DNA of 38,797 bases from Leptolyngbya sp. FACHB-8. Lineage in GTDB: Bacteria; Cyanobacteriota; Cyanobacteriia; Elainellales; Elainellaceae. This document shows positions 34,118 through 38,797 of the stretch, piece after piece (within the stretch, counting starts at the first letter, position 1; every line of letters starts with the position of its first letter). Where the stretch lies: contig NZ_JACJOO010000065.1 in NCBI RefSeq assembly GCF_014695575.1, positions 1-38,797 of the forward strand, written 5' to 3'. Made by a program: the position numbers and the translations under genes. Below the pieces are notes generated by a model. That model did no database searches, was not told where the DNA came from, and saw only the letters and a program-made list of their open reading frames with translations.

Positions 34118-34648
34118 CTACCGATGGTTTAAGTAGCGGCCTGCCATCGATAGAGCATCACCCATATCCACATCGCCATCACCGTCAGCATCCATAAAGG
34201 CACCCAAAACGGAGTTGCCACCCACGGCTGAACCCTGACCCTGTTGGGCACCGCTACTGAGGAGTTTGAGCGCAATAGGCACCAGAACAACGAGCAGGCC
34301 TTGGATCTGGGAGGCATTTAAGCCTGTTCTTTGGGAAATGGTCTGAGTCAGTTGCTGTTGCTGAGAAGGGTTAAAGAGCGCTTGCACAGCGGCTGGGTTA
34401 GGGCCAGTACCGGCAAATTGACGCATGATGGAATCAACCTGCCCTGCGCCGCCCTGGCTGGCCTTCTGCTTCAGGGCCGAACGTACATAGCTACCTACTA
34501 CCGACATGGCGGCCTGGGTCGTGCCCGTGTTGGTTCCCTGGTTACCCGCTACCTGTTGCAACGTGTTCAGAATAGTACCGAGCTGATCAGAGCTGGCCTG
34601 TTGATTTGGGTTATTGATAGCACCCAAGATTTGATCAAACAGTGGCAT
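34118..34648 (-). CDS. DUF937 family protein with EF-hand/dockerin-like loop
   Basis: This is a 176-residue protein starting MPLFDQILGAINNPNQQASS, with AGGAA about 7 nt upstream. Gln/Asn-rich N-terminal and central helices (LGTILNTLQQVAGNQG, GSYVRSALKQKASQGG, LTQTISQRTGLNASQIQGLL) fit DUF937. A hydrophobic helix (VVLVPIALKLLSSGA) follows. The C terminus has DADGDGDVDMGD (about residues 153-164) and ALSMAGRYL. Asp at positions 1, 3, 5, 9 and 12 of the loop matches calcium-binding EF-hand or dockerin loops. There is no classical signal peptide. Function unknown. Confidence 0.87.
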   Translation of the reverse strand: MPLFDQILGAINNPNQQASSDQLGTILNTLQQVAGNQGTNTGTTQAAMSVVGSYVRSALKQKASQGGAGQVDSIMRQFAGTGPNPAAVQALFNPSQQQQLTQTISQRTGLNASQIQGLLVVLVPIALKLLSSGAQQGQGSAVGGNSVLGAFMDADGDGDVDMGDALSMAGRYLNHR

Positions 34649-34773
34649 AACCGAAATTCCTCAGCGTGTATGTTTCCTGACGTCCAAATAGCAATGCATG
34701 TAGAGAAGAAGTTTAGGAGGGCAGACGCGCTGCATCTGCCCCAGAGCCCAAGCTAAGAGCGCTTAAGTAGAAA

Positions 34774-35100
34774 CTAGCCAACCGTTACCTGGGTAGAATC
34801 AACTTCCGTTGCGCCATTCACACCTCGGGCAATACTGACAGCACGGCTTAGCAAATCTTGGGAAGGAACTTCACCCTTCAGCACGACTCGGCTACCGGTT
34901 TGAGCAATCCAGAGGCGATCCAGCGGCTCTAACTGAGGATCGTTATCGAAAGCGATCGCCACTCGCTTGGCCAATCCGCTTTCATCAAACGTCCCATCGG
35001 GACCGACCTTCTCAGCGGGGGTACCAGGCTGCTGAGGAGCAACCGCCACAGACTCGTTATCTTTCTTCTTGCGGCCAAACAAACGATCAAAGAAACCCAT
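34774..35100 (-). CDS. BON-domain protein
   Basis: This is a 108-residue protein from the ATG at 35100 (MGFFDRLFGRKKKDNESVAV), supported by GGAGAG 4-5 nt upstream; the open frame to 35151 lacks such a signal. A basic amphipathic N terminus and a Pro/Glu-rich linker precede a single BON domain (about residues 42-108). That domain contains LAKRVAIAFDNDPQLEPL, the central glycine strand VVLKGEVPSQDLLSRAVSIA and the ending VNGATEVDSTQVTVG. BON domains bind membranes or partner proteins. With no signal peptide it is probably cytoplasmic and may touch the membrane through the FFDRLFGRKKK end. It is monocistronic. Confidence 0.85.
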   Translation of the reverse strand: MGFFDRLFGRKKKDNESVAVAPQQPGTPAEKVGPDGTFDESGLAKRVAIAFDNDPQLEPLDRLWIAQTGSRVVLKGEVPSQDLLSRAVSIARGVNGATEVDSTQVTVG

Positions 35101-35830
<730 letters not shown>

Positions 35831-35872
35831 GTCTGACCCAATCCTACGAGTTGACCAAATTCTAGAATCCAA

Positions 35873-35900
35873 CAAAGGGGGCCTTGGCCCTCTTTTTTCT
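35873..35900 (+). terminator. psaC intrinsic terminator
   Basis: AGGGGGCC and GGCCCTC form a short GC stem around TT, followed by a run of six T (about 35893-35898). It lies 45 bp after the psaC stop codon. Confidence 0.8.
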
Positions 35901-35950
35901 TGCTTGGTTTTATGGGGTCTCACATCCATAAAACTAAGCTTGATATTCTA

Positions 35951-35995
35951 AGGAGATTTCCAAAAAATGGGGATATTGTTTCTCAGAAACCTCCT
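35951..35995. repeat. 45-bp relative of the nested palindrome at 2428-2533
   Basis: AGGAGATTTC (35951-35960) and GAAACCTCCT (35986-35995) are inverted ends with one mismatch. The interior AATGGGGATATTGTTTCTCAG (quoted in part) is identical to 2500-2520, and the right end matches 2521-2530 but for one base. The long central hairpin of the other copy is missing here, so this looks like a half-element or an unexpanded form. Confidence 0.8.
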
Positions 35996-36047
35996 AAAAG
36001 GAGCAATGACGCACGGAAAACCAGGAGTGCGCCATCGCTCCTTTTAG
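35994..36047. repeat. Hairpin abutting the 45-bp repeat, upstream of glmS
   Basis: CTAAAAGGAGC (35994-36004) pairs perfectly with GCTCCTTTTAG (36037-36047), and an inner GCAC/GTGC pairing closes the arm. It overlaps the repeat end by two bases and lies 88 bp before the glmS start; it could block read-through from psaC. Confidence 0.65.
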
Positions 36048-36134
36048 TTTGCTTTTGTCACCCTTCTGCCCTCATGGGTAAATCCTGTGGATAAAATGGG
36101 GTGAAATTTTTGTGGTTTAACGGGAGGGTTGGCC

Positions 36135-38042
36135 ATGTGTGGAATCGTCGGCTATATCGGAACGCAGGCGGCCAGTCAGATTTTGCTCGAAGGACTACGG
36201 AAACTGGAGTATCGGGGTTACGACTCAGCCGGAATGGCTACCATCCTGAATGGTGAAATCCATTGTGTTCGGGCAAAAGGTAAGCTTCAGAACTTGCAGG
36301 ACAAGATCGCAGGTGAAGACAATCCTGCTTGCGTCGGAATTGGCCATACCCGCTGGGCTACTCACGGCAAACCCGAAGAATATAACGCCCACCCCCACAC
36401 CGATACCGCCCGCCGCATTGCCGTGGTGCAGAATGGCATTGTCGAGAATTATCGCGAATTGCGTGAAATCCTCAAAGCTAAGGGTCACGAGTTCCGTTCT
36501 GACACGGACACGGAAGTCATTCCCCATCTGGTTGCGGAGTATTACCAGCAATTGAAATCGGGTGCGCTTACGGTCCCTGCCCGTGCTGCTTCGCCCTTTT
36601 TGGAAGCTGTGCGACTGGCGGTTAGTGACCTGCGCGGTGCTTTTGCGCTGGCGATCGTTTCTGCTGACTACCCTGACGAGTTGTTGGCTGTGCGACAGCA
36701 GGCCCCTCTGGTGGTGGGCTTTGGGCAGGGAGAATTCTTCTGCGCGTCGGATACCCCTGCTCTGGTGCCCTACACCCGTACTGTGCTGACTCTGGAGAAT
36801 GGCGAGATTGCACGGCTCACTCCCATGGGTGTGGAAGTATATAGCTTTGGTGGCGATCGCCTCCGCAAGACCCCTCAAACTCTCAACTGGAACCCCATCC
36901 AGGTCGAGAAGCAAGGCTTCAAGCACTTTATGCTGAAGGAAATCTACGAGCAGCCCGGAGTCGTGCGGGCGGGGCTAGAGGCCTATCTTGATCCTGGCTG
37001 GACAGCCGAATCAGGGGCTAATCCGATTAATCTGGGCTTACCGGAGTCTTTCTACGAAGATATTGAGCATATTCAAATTCTGGCTTGTGGAACGAGCTGG
37101 CACGCGGGTTTGGTCGGGCGCTACCTGTTGGAACAACTTGCCGAAATTCCGACACAGGTTCACTATGCCTCTGAGTTTCGCTACTCTCCCACGCCGCTCA
37201 TGCCCAATACCCTGACCATTGGCGTGACACAATCTGGAGAGACTGCCGATACTCTTTCCGCTTTAGAAATGGAAATGCGACGACGGGTCGATCTGGGGCC
37301 TAAGTTCGCGGCACGAATGTTGGGCATCACCAATCGCCTCGATAGCACTCTGGGTCGTCTGGTAGATAACCTGATCAATACCCATGCGGGGATTGAGATC
37401 GGGGTTGCGGCAACCAAAACCTTTAGTGCTCAGTTGGTTGCCTTCTATTGTCTAGCGCTGGACTTGGCCTATCGTCGTCGCACGATCTCGGGCGATCGCC
37501 TCCAAAAGATTATCGATGGCCTGCGACAACTCCCCGCCCAAATCGAATCCATCCTGGAGGTGCAGGAACGCTACATTGGCGAACTCTCTCACCAATTTGC
37601 TGAAACTCAGGACTTCATCTTCCTGGGGCGAGGTATCAACTATCCGATCGCTCTGGAAGGTGCCCTGAAGCTAAAGGAAATCAGCTACATCCATGCTGAG
37701 GGGTATCCGGCAGGTGAGATGAAGCATGGGCCGATCGCCCTGCTGGATGCGAAGGTGCCAGTGGTGGCGATCGCCGTTCCCGGTTCAGTCTACGAAAAGG
37801 TGCTGTCTAACTCCCAGGAGGCCAAGGCTCGCGATGCTCAACTAATCGGCGTGACCGCGATGGATGATCCCGAAGCTGCCGAGGTCTTCGACAACCTGTT
37901 GCCGGTGCCCCATGTGGATGAATTGCTCTCGCCGTTGCTGACGGTGATTCCGCTGCAATTCCTCTCGTACCACATCGCCGCTCACCGTGGTCTAGACGTA
38001 GACCAGCCCCGGAACCTCGCCAAATCGGTAACGGTTGAGTAG
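36135..38042 (+). CDS. glmS: Glutamine--fructose-6-phosphate aminotransferase (isomerizing)
   Basis: This 635-residue cytosolic enzyme makes glucosamine-6-phosphate for peptidoglycan and lipopolysaccharide. I start it at the ATG at 36135, preceded by GGAGG, so that MCGIVGYIG exposes the catalytic Cys after Met removal; an in-frame TTG two codons earlier would bury it. The glutaminase domain (to about residue 240) has LEYRGYDSAGMA, HTRWATHGKP and RSDTDTEVIPHL. Two SIS isomerase domains follow, with ILACGTSWHAG, VTQSGETADTLSA, LKLKEISYIHAEGYPAGEMK and HGPIALLD, and a C terminus PRNLAKSVTVE. No glmS ribozyme core was seen in the leader. Confidence 0.98.
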   Translation: MCGIVGYIGTQAASQILLEGLRKLEYRGYDSAGMATILNGEIHCVRAKGKLQNLQDKIAGEDNPACVGIGHTRWATHGKPEEYNAHPHTDTARRIAVVQNGIVENYRELREILKAKGHEFRSDTDTEVIPHLVAEYYQQLKSGALTVPARAASPFLEAVRLAVSDLRGAFALAIVSADYPDELLAVRQQAPLVVGFGQGEFFCASDTPALVPYTRTVLTLENGEIARLTPMGVEVYSFGGDRLRKTPQTLNWNPIQVEKQGFKHFMLKEIYEQPGVVRAGLEAYLDPGWTAESGANPINLGLPESFYEDIEHIQILACGTSWHAGLVGRYLLEQLAEIPTQVHYASEFRYSPTPLMPNTLTIGVTQSGETADTLSALEMEMRRRVDLGPKFAARMLGITNRLDSTLGRLVDNLINTHAGIEIGVAATKTFSAQLVAFYCLALDLAYRRRTISGDRLQKIIDGLRQLPAQIESILEVQERYIGELSHQFAETQDFIFLGRGINYPIALEGALKLKEISYIHAEGYPAGEMKHGPIALLDAKVPVVAIAVPGSVYEKVLSNSQEAKARDAQLIGVTAMDDPEAAEVFDNLLPVPHVDELLSPLLTVIPLQFLSYHIAAHRGLDVDQPRNLAKSVTVE

Positions 38043-38050
38043 TTCCAGCT

Positions 38051-38256
38051 ACAAAGGCTCGTTGATGAGATGTGAAGCATCGTGAGTGAGGTAATTCTTC
38101 TCGCTTACGATGCTTTTAATGTTATGGAAGCCTTGCAAAGACTCGTGGAGCAGTTGTGAATATTGGGCCTTGAGATGTTACAAATCAACGATGATTGACA
38201 AAGACTTGTCGATAAGTTGTCGGGACTCATGCAAGAGCTTTCAAGATTTGTGGATT
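38051..38256 (+). repeat. Degenerate tandem-like 26-bp repeats
   Basis: Three related units start at 38051, 38135 and 38198 (ACAAAGGCTCGTTGATGAGA, GCAAAGACTCGTGGAGCAGT, ACAAAGACTTGTCGATAAGT) and continue to TGTGAA or TGTCGG. A possible fourth lies near 38231. Spacing is irregular (84, 63 and about 33 bp). The pattern is by eye and could be weak. Confidence 0.4.
38075..38117 (+). terminator. glmS terminator hairpin
   Basis: AAGCATCGTGAGTGAG (38075-38090) pairs over 16 positions, including two non-Watson-Crick pairs, with 38100-38115, followed by TT. It starts 33 bp after the glmS stop codon. Confidence 0.75.
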
Positions 38257-38325
38257 TGGATAATGGATGAGCGACGCTAAATTAAATTTAGTTTCACAAC
38301 AAATGACAACATGAGTAAGCGAATC

Positions 38326-38390
38326 GTAGGGGCGGGTTTGGCAGATAACTCCTAACCCCGTCAGTAGCTTGATGGCAAAACCTGCCCTTA
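38326..38390. repeat. GTAGGGGCGGGTTT-type dispersed repeat, copy 2
   Basis: GTAGGGGCGGGTTTG (38326-38340) and GGCAAAACCTGCCCTTA (38374-38390) are imperfect inverted ends around a spacer of about 33 bp. This matches the repeat at 19869-19974. Confidence 0.65.
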
Positions 38391-38459
38391 TAGGTATTGG
38401 TAATAACCTCTGTGTAGATTGGTGTGAGTATTTCTGGCTGAAAGAGGGCTTAAATCGAC

Positions 38460-38492
38460 AGATCCCCGGTTTTTCAAAAAAACCGGGGATCT
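38460..38492. terminator. Hairpin, possible terminator
   Basis: AGATCCCCGGTTTT (38460-38473) pairs with AAAACCGGGGATCT near 38479-38492; A and T runs are in the loop-proximal arms. It lies 3' of the minus-strand partial gene and may terminate it, or act both ways. It resembles the CCCCGATTTTT hairpin at 23655-23718. Confidence 0.6.
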
Positions 38493-38692
38493 AAGTTTTT
38501 TCAGCCAAACACATGGATGAATTGTTCATCTTTGTCATTGGATGATGTGGAAGGATAGCATTGCGATCGCCCCACGTCATTCAATGGAAAGAAACCTGCG
38601 AAGGAAAGGCGAAATCAGTTGGGGGATACCGGAGTGGAAAGTTCTTTGGAAGCTTTGGTACGGGAAGCTTTGAAACGTTCGCTGATACCGTT

Positions 38693-38797
38693 TTAATATG
38701 AAGCTGCGCCAAATAGGGCTTCGAGAATGAAATCGTAGGACGTCAATGACGCAACCCTTTCAGGGGAAATCTTGTCGAGTTCCGAGGTCAGGAGTTT
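38693..38797 (-). CDS. C-terminal end of an unidentified protein (truncated by window edge)
   Basis: The minus-strand frame is open from the window edge to a TAA at 38693-38695, giving 34 residues. The end reads ISPERVASLTSYDFILEALF and finishes GAASY. The composition (amphipathic helix with Leu, Ile, Phe) looks like real protein, and a hairpin lies downstream. Only the C terminus is visible, so the family cannot be named. Confidence 0.5.
   Translation of the reverse strand, partial: KLLTSELDKISPERVASLTSYDFILEALFGAASY

Larger units (their letters stand above)
38043..38692. other. Intergenic region after glmS
   Basis: About 650 bp without a supportable gene. It contains the glmS terminator, a set of degenerate 26-bp repeats, one GTAGGGGCGGG repeat and an A/T-flanked hairpin, all annotated separately. 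The stretch 38493-38692 shows nothing clear. Confidence 0.5.

Noticed and set aside
36048-36134. glmS ribozyme in the glmS leader
   Set aside because: The leader is short, and no ribozyme core or double-pseudoknot pairing was seen. The hairpin there belongs to the repeat/terminator set.

Overview
This window is chromosomal DNA from a cyanobacterium. The evidence is the set of oxygenic-photosynthesis genes (psaC, psaF, psaJ, ndhH and a probable Psb35-related gene), a valyl-tRNA synthetase carrying the cyanobacteria-specific CAAD membrane domain, and very frequent HIP1 octamers (GCGATCGC). Gene style and long repeat-rich intergenic regions suggest a Leptolyngbya-like or related filamentous lineage; the genus cannot be fixed from this sequence alone.

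Layout. 1-5.3 kb: a hypothetical gene (-), aroA (+), a small acyl-carrier-like protein (+) and an LCP cell-envelope ligase (-). 5.3-7 kb: a small membrane protein and a lipoprotein serpin (both -). 7.3-11.3 kb: valS with CAAD and a coiled-coil protein (both +). 11.6-15.2 kb: gmk and remA (-), divergent from an RqcH/NFACT-family gene (+), then a DUF938 methyltransferase. 15.4-17.5 kb: psaFJ (-), divergent from tsaD (+). 17.8-22.4 kb: an alpha/beta hydrolase (-), a DUF4079 membrane protein (+), and rsmH (-) divergent from ndhH (+). 22.4-25.1 kb: a decayed EamA-type transporter fragment, a Met-rich zinc-ribbon protein, a small hypothetical and a DoxX protein. 25.4-31.3 kb: gcvP (+), then prmA and serA (-). 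31.7-35.1 kb: a Psb35-related gene behind an HLR1-like box, then DUF3352, DUF937 and BON-domain genes (-). 35.6-38 kb: psaC and glmS (+). A gene truncated by the window edge enters from the right on the minus strand.

The genes are mostly single-copy housekeeping and photosynthesis functions in short or monocistronic units. Links between neighbours include psaF-psaJ (PSI docking side), serA-prmA, gmk-remA beside rqcH (an order reminiscent of Firmicutes), and serA with gcvP (serine and glycine metabolism, photorespiration).

The most unusual content is non-coding. Nearly every gene end carries a long, near-perfect hairpin, often with 18-30 bp stems and loops of only 3 nt. On top of this sit at least two families of structured repeats. 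One is a bipartite double-hairpin element of about 120 bp with terminal inverted repeats. It has about six full or partial copies, and two of them are flanked by short direct repeats. The other is a nested palindrome of about 105 bp near 2.45 kb with a 45-bp relative near 35.97 kb. No CRISPR array, rRNA, convincing tRNA, prophage or transposase gene was seen.
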